Shown: in pieces, positions 1 to 8,596 of the stretch | How positions within the stretch are numbered: the stretch's first letter is position 1 | How the letters are laid out: each line of letters starts with the position of its first letter | Source: Zancudomyces culisetae | Lineage: Eukaryota > Kickxellomycota > Harpellomycetes > Harpellales > Legeriomycetaceae | Reading direction: 5' to 3' | DNA length: 10,837 nucleotides | NCBI GenBank assembly: GCA_001969505.1 | Contig: LSSK01000318.1 | Span: forward strand, 64,001-74,837 | Notes under the pieces: model-generated | Told to the model about the DNA's origin: nothing | Database searches by the model: none | What the model saw: only the letters and a program-made list of their open reading frames with translations | Translations under genes and position numbers: made by a program

Positions 1-343
1 TGTCAAGATCTGAACTTGGATATATATTTTTTATTACTAAACTGGATTAAAATTAATACACGAGACTAAATCATTGTTAAACTTATCGTTGAATCATGAT
101 AATCGTTTAGTAATTTATATTTCAATATGAGACGATAAAGTAAAAAATAAACGCGATTCAAAACATAACTAAACATTATTTGAAATAAATTATAGTATGA
201 TGAATGTTAAATGTTATGGATATTATTGATATATTATTAATTATTGTCATGTGGAGGCTCAAGTTGAATATAATATATAACCATACACAGCCTGATTATT
301 AAATAATATCGACGTCGAAGGCCTATAATAATAATATAGTTAG
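1..343. other. AT-rich flank, no gene seen
   Basis: This stretch is dominated by A and T with stops in all frames. I find no tRNA, repeat array or conserved protein fragment. The last 60 bases or so (about 282-340) are slightly richer in G and C and may be the untranslated leader of the LINE that follows, but a TAG at 341-343 closes the ORF2 frame and I cannot place the element's 5' end or a target-site duplication. Confidence 0.5.
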
Positions 344-1987
344 TTATTAAACAATACGCACCCTATACCAACAATAACAATACCAATAATAAATTCAGTA
401 ACAAACATTACAACTGACAAACTGCTGGTACTAAACGTACCAGAGCTGTCCCAACACACCGTAAAATCCTTTTTTTCGAACATAACAAAAATCGAAAAAA
501 AAAAGTTACACGTCAAAAAAATCAAGCAATACAATAAATCTTACCGTTTCGAAATCCAAAAAATCGACGGCTCCATGATTCGCATTACCGACCTAAAAAA
601 AAGGGAGTTTGAAAAAAAATTAAAGTGTATATTAAAATTAGAAGAGAATAAAAATGAAAGAGAGAAAAATAGAATAAATGAAAAAACTAAAAATTTATAC
701 CAAAAAAAAATAGATAAAAAAAATGAAAAAATTAACCTAAAAATAATGACATACAACGTATGCTCAATAAAAAATAAAAATCATGAATTAGATTATTTTT
801 TAACCAAAGTAAATCCAACCATACTATGCTTGCAGGAGACACGACTGCAGGAGAAGTCTGGGAGGATGAACATAAATGGCTACACATGTGTAGAGTCAAA
901 AAGGCCGACACTAAAGACGGGTTCTGGTCTTCTAGTGGGGGTGAAAAAAAACAAGGGCTGGCACATAGAAGAGTATGTTAACAAAAATACCTGGATGGCT
1001 GCCAAAGTACATGGATATACTGAAAAGGAGAATAAAAAACTGGAAGTGATAGTAGTGAATGTACACACGCCACACAAACCAAAAGAAAGAACTATGATGA
1101 AGAAGGAGGTAGAGGACTTTATCAACAAGGAATACGGTAAAAATAAGGAAATAAAAATATTATTGTGCGGCGACTTCAATATGAGGACGAGCATAGTAAC
1201 CCCTTGGCTAAAAAAACTCAGGTGTATAGTCAGGAGAGCCCCGACAAGGAAACGAAGCGGGACAAGGATCACCAAAAGGAAACTTAAAAACGCCATCGAC
1301 CACATCTTCTACACCCCATCTGTGGGACAGTTCGTAACGTCTAAACTTCACAAAAAAATCGACCTCAGCGACCATCTCGCAATCACTGCAAACTTCACAA
1401 TACAGGAAATTAAATTAGATCAACAAAAAAAAATTGTCAACCGAAAATTATTGGACCAAAAATCAGATTTATTTAGAACTCACAATAAATTTTCAATTTT
1501 GACATCTCTTAACGAAACTGCCGAACTAATCAGTGAAACCGTCAATGAGACCAAAAAATTGATGGATAAGATGACAAGAAAAATTAATCCAAACCCAAAA
1601 AATAATGAGAAATTGGCCGAAAAAAATTTCGAAGCCAAAAAAATACAATATTTCTTGAGCAAAAAAACTCGAAAAATGATAATACTTCGCTGTAAACTGT
1701 TCAAAAAAATGCTCAGAACTTGTGATGAACACGAGAAAGAGCTGTTTTATAATGATTACGTCCAGATGAAGTCCACAACTACAAAACTGATCAAAAGTGA
1801 CCAAAAATTACATAATAAAAAGGAGTTAGTGAAACTATGTGAACACATCAAAGGCAATGATGCCAAGACGGTGTGGAGATGGTTAAAAGTGAGGGCTCTA
1901 AATAAAAAATCTGTTTTCAATAATGGAGGAGTCCTGGATGAATCAGGAAGGGAGATAACAGAGGAAGCAGAAAAACTCAAAGTATGA
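344..1987 (+). pseudogene. LINE ORF2, N-terminal region and APE endonuclease domain
   Basis: The first ATG is at 575 (470 codons to the TGA at 1985-1987), but the same frame is open for 77 codons before it, back to a TAG at 341, and reads like protein, so the true start is probably lost upstream. Counting from 575, residues 1-55 are Lys/Glu-rich and charged. Residues 57-275 form an endonuclease/exonuclease/phosphatase fold with the expected catalytic pieces: Asn61 in MTYNV, Glu88 in LQETR, Asp200 and Asn202 in CGDFN, Asp242 in IDHIFY, and Ser265-Asp266-His267 in LSDHLAI. This domain nicks target DNA to prime reverse transcription. Residues 280-470 are a charged, probably helical linker leading to the polymerase. 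All catalytic residues are kept, so this part decayed less than the polymerase part. The frame ends where a Trp codon would be expected, followed by a second stop. Confidence 0.9.
425..443. repeat. Perfect hairpin, 7-bp stem and 5-base loop
   Basis: CTGGTAC at 425-431 and GTACCAG at 437-443 are exact reverse complements around the loop TAAAC. The hairpin lies inside the open frame upstream of the first ATG of the LINE ORF2, so it may be chance within coding sequence or an RNA element near the ORF2 start. Nothing else in the sequence decides between these. Confidence 0.5.
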
Positions 1988-2277
1988 TAAAACATTTCTA
2001 CAAGCTATCGAAGAATGAAAACTCAGCATTAAACACAATCCCAGAAGAAAGAGAGGAGGAAGTGGACTACTTCAGAGAATGCGACGAAGAGCCAACATGG
2101 ACAGAAATAAAAGAAGCACTCAAGGAGACACCGAGAAATAAAGCAGCTGGAGAGGATGGTATTCCAAGCGAAGTTTGGAAAAGTATACAAAGCGATGAAG
2201 ATGCAGAATCGGAACTTGCAGTACTTTTATTAACCATAATTAAAAAATTCTGGAATAATCCAAATGTTAAACAGTGA
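1984..2277 (+). pseudogene. LINE ORF2 continuation: start of reverse transcriptase
   Basis: This 97-codon frame continues the previous one after a one-base frame change at about 1984-1990; its ATG is internal to the original protein and not a real start. Residues 1-33 finish the linker (KHFYKLSKNENS is typical of the stretch just before a LINE polymerase). Residues 38-67 hold the first reverse transcriptase block, with TWTEIKEAL followed by NKAAGEDGIPSEVW, matching the family pattern N-K-A-x-G-x-D-G-I-P. It ends at a TGA (2275-2277) where the reading passes into the next frame, overlapping by 14 bases. It has no independent function and is a piece of a dead polymerase. Confidence 0.85.
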
Positions 2278-2623
2278 AAACAATACTAGCGTAATCGTTC
2301 CAATCTTTAAAAAAGGAAATGCAAAAGATATAAATAATTACAGAGGAATTTCTTTAATCCCAACAATAACCAAACTAATTGCTAAGTTAGTTGCTAACAA
2401 ACTTAGACTTATAGATAATCGGTATATCCTACTGGCAAAAGAACAAGCAGGATTCAGGACACTGGAAGAATGCGTTGCCCAAGCCACAGCGTTATATGAA
2501 CTCATAAAAAGGCGAAAAATCATTAATACAAAAACCATTATTTGTTTAATTGATTTTGAAAAAGCTTATGACAAAGTACAGCATAATTTATTATTTGAAA
2601 AAATTAAAAATGAACAAAATTAA
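2264..2623 (+). pseudogene. LINE reverse transcriptase fingers and palm motif A
   Basis: This 119-codon frame carries the next polymerase blocks in the right order. SVIVPIFKKGN with NNYRGISLIP (residues 9-34) is the fingers block, EQAGFR (60-65) is the block before motif A, and CLIDFEKAYDKV (94-105) is motif A with its catalytic Asp at residue 97 (nt 2552-2554). The apparent first Met is internal to the original protein; the true junction with the preceding frame is near 2264-2277. The frame ends in a TAA at 2621-2623 directly after FEKIKN, the usual spot for a helix following motif A, so this stop is a later mutation. The fingers and first catalytic Asp are intact, but without motif C downstream no polymerase can form. 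Confidence 0.88.
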
Positions 2624-2770
2624 TGGAAAATTACTGGCAGTAATTAAAGTACTCTATAATAACGCAAAGATAAAATGAGGGTAGGAAATGGATTATCGGA
2701 GGCGATGAACTTCGAAAGAGGTGTTCGCCAAGGATGCCCAGCCTCACCAATGCTTTTTGATATAATATGA
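2619..2770 (+). pseudogene. LINE reverse transcriptase motif B fragment, end of the relic
   Basis: Two short overlapping frames finish the recognisable polymerase. From about 2622 to 2675 the reading INGKLLAVIKVLYNNAKIK matches the stretch between motifs A and B of LINE polymerases, ending in a TGA at 2676-2678. From 2675 the other frame reads on to GVRQGCPASPMLFDII, a classic motif B, and stops at a TGA at 2768-2770. Right after this the sequence becomes AT-rich and no A/YADD block can be found in any frame. This piece is too broken and short to be reported as an open frame by length alone. The resemblance of motif B is strong; the exact frameshift point (2660-2678) is approximate. Confidence 0.82.
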
Positions 2771-4240
2771 GTATTTTTAATGTATACCGGGAATTTATAT
2801 AGAATAACATCTAATATTTATACATTCGTTTATTATTACATTTATCGATATATAATAATAATTAATTAATATAAAATAAATTAGTGAATCATAATATATA
2901 TATATTATATTAATGTAATGGCGTAGCATATGGCTTGTGAATAAATATTCAAAATTTTTCATATGATGAACATCAAATATATTATATCTTTAATCCATTA
3001 TATATAGATTTAATCATTAATATATGACTTAATGGAAATTCAAAATTTAAATTTTTAGATTTACAAATTATCCGATTATAGTTTCATATTTAGATTATAA
3101 AATTTATATTTTAAAATTTAGAAATTCTTGAAATTAACTTGTTGATTATTTTAAATGATTTATATATACATGGAAATATTTATTAAATTTACAGAATCAT
3201 TTTTCATATTAATTTTAATGTTTCAAATTCATAATTAATAAATAAATTTTATAATATGAATATTTTTTAATTCTTATTTATAGTATAATATAAAATATTA
3301 ATTTGTAATTATGATATCAAACATTCAACCTTATATTAATAAATTAATATTAAGATTATATGTAGCTGTACTGAATAAAGATCACATAACTACTCATCAG
3401 ATGTCTAATAATACAAATATTTTCATAGTTAGTTATGATTATAACTTAATTGTTAATATTAATGATTTTTAAAAAATTATGGTTGATATATATACACATT
3501 CTAATGATATCTAGTGTTAATAGCCAATATTATACACGTGTTATTTATTTTAACTAATTTGCACACAGCTAATTTTTAAAAAATATTTTTAATTTTACTA
3601 AACTAAAACACAAAGCAATAATCTATTCTACTAAATAACATCTTTATTAATTAAACGAGATTGAATAACTTAATTGTCAAGATAAGTCATTGTATCACTT
3701 TAATATAATTAAGATTTATAACCATTAATTCAATTAACTATTAATATCATAATTATCAATATTGAATATTTTAAATTATAACAATTTGTAAATTGTTACA
3801 TTTAATATTATCTTGAAACAATTTTAAGAACAAACTACAAGAAATATTATTATGATAAAAATATTCATATAAATAAATTTATGATACAAATAAAAATCAT
3901 ATAAAATTCTTAAATCTACAATATTAATATACAATACTAAGATACTTTTAACTTCAAATCATCTATATGTAACAGATAAAGTTTTATTGGTTAAACAGAT
4001 TGTAATTTTTCGGGAATTACAACAAATCATAATCAAATATTTATATACAATTAGAAAAGTATAATATAATTATGGGTTGTAAGATGTAACATAATTGGAT
4101 GTTTCATTATCCCATTCCAAAGAAGTATTAAAAGTTTACTTTTATACTATATGTCAATTTGAGGTTTTACAAAAAAAATAATTATATATATTTTAATAAT
4201 TTTTTTTAATATATTGTTATATATATAAATAATTAACTAT
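2771..4240. other. AT-rich desert, first part
   Basis: About 1.5 kb made almost wholly of A and T, with dense stops in all six frames. I looked for tRNA B-box sequence, protein fragments, tandem arrays and long inverted repeats and found none. Toward the end, 4109-4170, the composition rises a little before the structured island that starts at 4241; an A-run at about 4171-4178 would be a T-run on the minus strand. Confidence 0.6.
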
Positions 4241-4499
4241 CGAATTTTGGGAAATTCGACTTTGAATTTTTAATCGAAACTAACGTTGAGAGCCCTACCA
4301 TTCGGTAATTAACGAATCAGTACCGGCTTCCTAAAGGGAATTTAGATGAGGTGGGACACTTGGTGCTCGCTTGCGCTTGCGCACATTGGCCGCCTATAAC
4401 CCCACATTCTTACCAGCTGATTCGTCTTCTCCCTGACGATCTTACAGCAAACTCGCTTTAAATTAAGCGAGTTCACTCTATTAATATTTAATATTTTTT
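4241..4499 (+). other. GC-richer structured island, candidate noncoding RNA
   Basis: This block stands out sharply from AT-rich DNA on both sides. It holds nested complementary arms. ACGAATCAG (4312-4320) pairs perfectly with CTGATTCGT (4417-4425). Inside it GTGGG (4351-4355) pairs with CCCAC (4401-4405), and inside that GTGC (4363-4366) pairs with GCAC (4381-4384). Side hairpins are CGAATTT/AAATTCG at 4241-4258 and TTCC/GGAA at 4328-4340. A strong hairpin follows at 4450-4473, and six Ts lie at 4494-4499, as a polymerase III terminator would. TAGATGAGGTGG (4343-4354) differs at one site from an A-box consensus; no B box is evident. There is no long open frame. I could not match it to 5S, U-snRNA, SRP RNA or RNase P by eye. 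It could instead be part of an LTR or another element; strand is a guess from the T-run. Confidence 0.35.
4450..4473. repeat. Perfect 9-bp hairpin
   Basis: AACTCGCTT (4450-4458) and AAGCGAGTT (4465-4473) are exact reverse complements around the six-base loop TAAATT. It closes the structured island, 20 bases before a run of six Ts, a layout that would suit transcript termination or 3' end protection, though no transcript is demonstrated. Confidence 0.7.
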
Positions 4500-4617
4500 C
4501 AGGGAATGTTATATTTACACTTTATTTTGAAATATTATACAATTTTCAAAAATTTCTTGTGTTATGGGTATTGTTATTTGTAAAGTAGTAAATGCATCGG
4601 ATTATGTCCAAAACTGT

Positions 4618-4660
4618 CCGCGAGTTTGAGCCATGAATGAAACAAATTGTTTCGCGGCTC
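4618..4660. repeat. Hairpin cluster with two alternative pairings
   Basis: GAAACA (4639-4644) and TGTTTC (4648-4653) form a tight hairpin with a three-base loop, enclosed by GAGCC (4628-4632) with GGCTC (4656-4660). A competing pairing uses CCGCGA (4618-4623) with TCGCGG (4652-4657), which overlaps the 3' arms of the first fold, so both cannot form at once. The segment is much richer in G and C than its surroundings and lies about 120 bases after the structured island, possibly part of the same unit. Confidence 0.5.
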
Positions 4661-5740
4661 CGGAAATCTTTTATATATCGGGTGTATTTGTCGGCTATTC
4701 CCATAATCTTTTGAATATTTAATCAACTTATTAACTATACTAGATAGATTAACTAGGAGTTAGCAGAATCCACAATGTCACTGAACGAGAGTATTGTATA
4801 ATCAGGTTGTAATTAATAGATAATTAGAACATTAGCTTAAACATAAATATTTAGATATATATTTTAATATAATTAGGGTAATATTAGTAACAAACTAATG
4901 TTTACAATTTATTTAATTTATTAGAATAGATATTATTTAATATCGTTATGATATCAATTTACGCATTTTTAATATCATATTAACTCTTATATAGACATTT
5001 GTATCATAATAATTAAATTTTTTTATTTATAAAATTTAATCTTAATGATAAACTCATGATCCATTCATAAAATTATTACTATTTATAATATGTTATAAAA
5101 ATAGCAAATGTATATAGATTATCATAATCTCCGATTAAATTCTTACTCCATAAATTATTAATAATGGGGTAATACCAATTTATGTATAAATTTAATTGTG
5201 AGTTGAATTACTATTTAATTAGTTATTAAGCTTATGTTTTATGTTTAGTTTTTGGTATTTTTAGAAGTATTATAAAATCTTGTAAAACTACATAAGCACA
5301 AATATTTTATAGCTTTAGTAAACTTCTTCAAACCAATACTTTTCATCTCATAGTATTATATTAAATAAATCTTAGTTATAGTTAATCATATAGTACATTG
5401 AGTCAAGTTTTGACAGATATTAGAACTGCCTAATATATTAATTATATTCATATTGAGATATTCATATTTCCAGTATAATATATTTCATATATTCTAAACA
5501 ATATTTATTTTATAAAATTAAGATTATTACAATTATGAATTTAAAAGAATGTGTTATATTAAACAAATATTTAGGTTAGAGAAAAATTTATTTAATTCAC
5601 AATAATTCTGTAAGCTAATGATATTTAAAGTTACTTTACATCATAATTTAAGTTAATTTGTCTGATCCGAAATTATCTATTATAGATTATTTTCAGCTCA
5701 CATTAAAGTTTATTGAACTTTTACTTATCTATATTACTTC
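4661..5740. other. AT-rich desert, second part
   Basis: After a short mixed stretch up to about 4790, which includes the direct repeat ATTAACTA at 4731-4738 and again near 4749 and a stretch with no open frame, the sequence returns to nearly pure A and T. I see no protein fragment, RNA gene, tandem array or long inverted repeat. Confidence 0.55.
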
Positions 5741-5960
5741 CTCTATATATTTTTACAATTAGAGTCCTGAATATTATTCTTACATTCTCTTATTCTCAAT
5801 CTCGGCTCTCCAAACTTTTTCTCTTTCCGTAAATTCGAGCATGATTTACTCGATCTCAACCTTACTTAATTTATTCATTATTATATTTCTAGCTTTGTTT
5901 TCTCAATCTCTGCATGTCACGACTTGACACTATGTACATTTGGTTAATTTTACTATGAAT
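5741..5960. other. Pyrimidine-rich patch, unidentified
   Basis: The plus strand is clearly enriched in C and T here compared with the mixed A/T around it. One plus frame is open for 54 codons (5763-5927), giving a hydrophobic, Ser/Leu-rich sequence, but pyrimidine-rich DNA lacks stop codons by composition, so this is weak evidence for coding. On the minus strand short runs such as LEFTEREKVWRAEIENKRM look more like real protein but are broken by stops. It may be a heavily decayed element fragment; I do not recognise it. Confidence 0.25.
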
Positions 5961-7232
5961 TAGTTATATACAATACTTTGAGATGAAATCATTAAATTTA
6001 CAAAGTCTCCTAAAGCAATGATATCATTATCATATATAGTTTAACACGTTTAATTATAACTATATAATATATTTTGTACAATAATTAAAACTATATTAAA
6101 TACATTAAAAGTTATGTAGTCTAAACATTTAATAAATTTTAAATTTATTAATGCTCTATAAATATAAAATTATTCAATAATATTAATCCTTATACCGGAG
6201 TTAGAATTATAGCTAGGAAAATAATTTAAAATTTACATTTTCGATTGATAAGATATAAATAATAGCAACATGACATTGCTGGATCATGACACTACACAAT
6301 TGTATTTTTTACTTGGATTTATCAAAATCTATTATATTTAATCGTTACCTGTACTTTTATTTTGATTAACTTATCGCTATAAACTGAAATACCTTAATAT
6401 CGAAATATAGATTATATTTTAAAATTTAATAAATAATAATTAGTTAGAATGGTAGTATATAACCCAAATATTTTATTTACTATCATTTTACTTTATAAAA
6501 AAGATCTATATATTCTCAACTCATATTGTTTACTAAACATTACGATTTTTATATTAAAAATGTTAGAAACGTAATCATATTCGATTATTAGATATAGTTA
6601 ATTTCTTGATTTCCATGTTTATGCATCTACAATAAATCATCAAGTATAATGTTGAAAAAGTATTTAGTCTTACGAATAATGCTTTAGAATAGTTTTGGTA
6701 TATTAGCTCTTTAATATCAACGTAGATAATTTAATAACCAAGATCTTAATATATATATTAAATAAATCAAGTTGTGAATGTTAATATTATATATCGTATT
6801 AATATATGAACATTATAGTGTTATTTATCCATTTAAGTTTACAATAAAAAATTTTAATTTTATTCTAAATATTTTACTATTATTTAATTTGAATTGAATC
6901 ACATTATAATAACGGCAATAAAGTATATATTTTTACTACTATATATATAATCATTAATAAATATATAACAAATAAATATCAAATAAAGTAATGATTTATA
7001 TTTAGTTTACAATATATTCACCAATTATAGGAGAATTATAAGGATAGCTAAAAACGAAAAAAATAGTTAATAATGTAGATATGGAATCTAAATTTATGTA
7101 CTTTTGAATATTTTATAATAGTATAGTTCCGGCTCTTTTTTAGGTTATTAAAAATTTTTAGTTATTTAGAAATAACAATCACATAATTATAAATTGTATA
7201 ATACCATAATGTAAAATACCTTGAATATTAAT
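5961..7232. other. AT-rich desert, third part
   Basis: Almost entirely A and T with frequent stops in every frame, many short AT repeats and no recognisable gene or RNA. It ends abruptly near 7232, where the more balanced sequence of the minus-strand ORF1 relic begins. Confidence 0.6.
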
Positions 7233-7280
7233 GTTGTGACCCCTATTGTATAAAACGAATTGGGGTTGCTTTGAAATATG

Positions 7281-8285
7281 TTACTGATTTTCACTTAGTC
7301 GTTCTGGGTTGGCCGATTGCACTCCTGGTTGGTAATAATCGGCATTTAGGCTGGTGGGGTTTGTTATGTTACTCATTGTAGTTTCTGCATTGGAGTTATT
7401 AGTTTCTGTGTTTAGGTTAATGTGTATTTATCAGGTCCGCATTTGTGAGGTTACTATGCGACCTGTGTTAGTCTGTTTGTTTCTATATCCTCATTTGGGT
7501 GTTTGTTTTGGTTGATTTTTCCCTCGTTGTTTACATCCATTCTGCTTATTTTTTCACTATCCATTTGCCCTGCATGAGTGTTTGCTATTATTTCTTCATC
7601 GAAGAATTTCTCGGGGTTGTTTTCTACGAGTGATTTTTCATTATTTTGTTTTTTGTTGTGGTTTTGTAGTGATTTTTGGTTATTTTGAATATTTTCTTGA
7701 TGCAATAATAAATTTCGCATGATGTTGTCCAATGTCCTTGTTCAACACACCAGGTGCAATGTGGGTCGCAGTATTTCGACATAATTGCAACCTTGGTTCC
7801 TTCAAAATCTAGACAGCTTGGAAGCTTGACCTGTTTGTCTTTCCATGCTAAAGCATTTTGAGGTCATATGGATAGATCTCATTGCAATTGTGTTCCTTCA
7901 ATCCGCCAACATCTATATTTTTTCCAGACGATTCCAAATCTTTTGCTGCTCTCCTAACGACATTATAGCTCTTTATTTCCTAGTAGTATGGGATTGTGAT
8001 GAAGGTAAATTCTTATTGTACTCGACTGTACAGAAAAAGTTGACTTTTAGTTCATTTACCAGTATGTGTGTTTGCAAAAATTTTTGCCATCTGTATTCTG
8101 TGAAAGTTAAAGTAAACTATCCCCACTTTTGTGTTTAATACTTTATAATAAAACTTATCGATAAGTAGAACTGGTTGTAAAAAACTTTTGTCGAGTTCGT
8201 CAGACAATTAGTACACATAAATCATTATTTCAGCTCTGATCCGCTTTTGCAGAATTTCATCAAATTGATTTGTATTTGTTATCAT
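7281..8285 (-). pseudogene. LINE ORF1 (gag-like) relic with CCHC zinc knuckle
   Basis: Reading the minus strand from an ATG at 8285-8283, protein-like sequence runs for about 335 codons to a TAA at 7283-7281, hopping frame near 8110, 7980, 7858, 7720 and 7455, with a nonsense TAA at 8210-8208. The first and last pieces are in the same frame, so the shifts cancel, as expected for one decayed gene. Pieces in order: an N-terminal part with FDEILQKRIRAE, a mixed part with ELKVNFFCTVEYNKN, then NVVRRAAKDLE, then LPSCLDFEGTKVAIMSKYC leading to the knuckle CTWCVEQGHWTTSC (C-x2-C-x4-H-x4-C; nt 7758-7717), and a long Asn/Gln/Glu-rich C-terminal tail. A single gag-like domain with CCHC knuckle is typical of ORF1 of several LINE groups, where it binds the element RNA. 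No ORF2 follows it on this strand. A gag from an LTR element is less likely, given no protease or polymerase next to it. Confidence 0.75.
8153..8166. repeat. 14-bp perfect palindrome
   Basis: ACTTATCGATAAGT is identical to its own reverse complement. It falls inside the decayed ORF1, where the minus strand reads through it as part of a plausible coding stretch, so it is probably accidental and not a binding site. Confidence 0.6.
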
Positions 8286-8524
8286 TTACACAAATTAGTA
8301 GATAAATTAATAATTTCATTATCAATTTAGTATAAATAATATGTGCTGTTCTAGTTTGTAGCTGTGACTCTATGTCACATAAACCGAAATATTATATATC
8401 ACTCCGCATCCTTAATAATCAATTAAAATAATTATTTAGATATTAAATATTCAAACATGTTAAATAAACCCAGTATCATCAAGCCTGTAACATTTAGGGA
8501 AAATTATTTATCCAACCAGTATAA
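8286..8524. other. Junction between LINE ORF1 relic and Ty3 element; possible LTR/leader remnant
   Basis: These 239 bases must contain whatever remains of the Ty3 element's 5' LTR and leader. I see a 6-bp hairpin TGTGAC/GTCACA at 8363-8379 and a TATA-like run TTATATATC at 8392-8400 that could belong to an LTR promoter. I cannot find a convincing TG...CA pair with a tRNA-complementary primer site, nor a target-site duplication, so the LTR is either short, decayed or lost. The stop TAA at 8522-8524 is the last one before the gag frame opens. Confidence 0.35.
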
Positions 8525-8596
8525 TGTGAGTTAACCTGCGCCAAGGACATTTCAAAAAGTACTAAGAGCCCGCCAGCCAATACCACATTCCAACCA

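Larger units (their letters stand above)
344..2770 (+). mobile_element. Non-LTR retrotransposon (LINE) ORF2 relic, 3'-truncated
   Basis: The region reads as one LINE ORF2 polyprotein cut into several frames. In order it holds a lysine-rich N-terminal part, an APE-type endonuclease (about 740-1410), a long linker, and reverse transcriptase fingers and palm up to motif B (about 2090-2767). The usual order APE-RT in one protein is typical of the I/Jockey/L1-like groups of LINEs. Coding resemblance stops at the TGA at 2768-2770, before the A/YADD catalytic block, the thumb and any 3' UTR or A-tail. Loss of the 3' half is unusual, because target-primed reverse transcription normally truncates the 5' end. 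At least three frame changes (about 1984, 2270 and 2615-2675) show a dead copy. I cannot name the clade from inspection. Confidence 0.9.

Noticed and set aside
880-1305. A 141-codon minus-strand open frame opposite the LINE endonuclease
   Set aside because: It is the mirror of a conserved endonuclease domain on the plus strand; its hydrophobic reading is a shadow of Lys/Glu-rich coding.
4241-4499. A tRNA, 5S rRNA, U6, SRP RNA or RNase P RNA in the structured island
   Set aside because: I found no B box, no ACAGAGA, and none of the conserved blocks of these RNAs in convincing order; only a lone match to ACAGCAA at 4444-4450, which is too short to count.
5763-5927. A 54-codon hydrophobic plus-strand frame as a small membrane protein
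   Set aside because: It has no upstream ATG and pyrimidine-rich DNA lacks stop codons by composition, so the open length is not significant.
2771-7232. A CRISPR array or satellite array in the AT-rich zone
   Set aside because: No regularly spaced or tandem repeats longer than short AT words are visible.
7845-8138. A 97-codon plus-strand open frame
   Set aside because: It lies opposite the ORF1 relic, whose minus-strand reading is more protein-like and continues on both sides; the plus frame has no family resemblance.
8153-8166. The 14-bp palindrome as a regulatory site
   Set aside because: It lies inside the decayed ORF1 coding stretch and has no partner copy elsewhere in the window.
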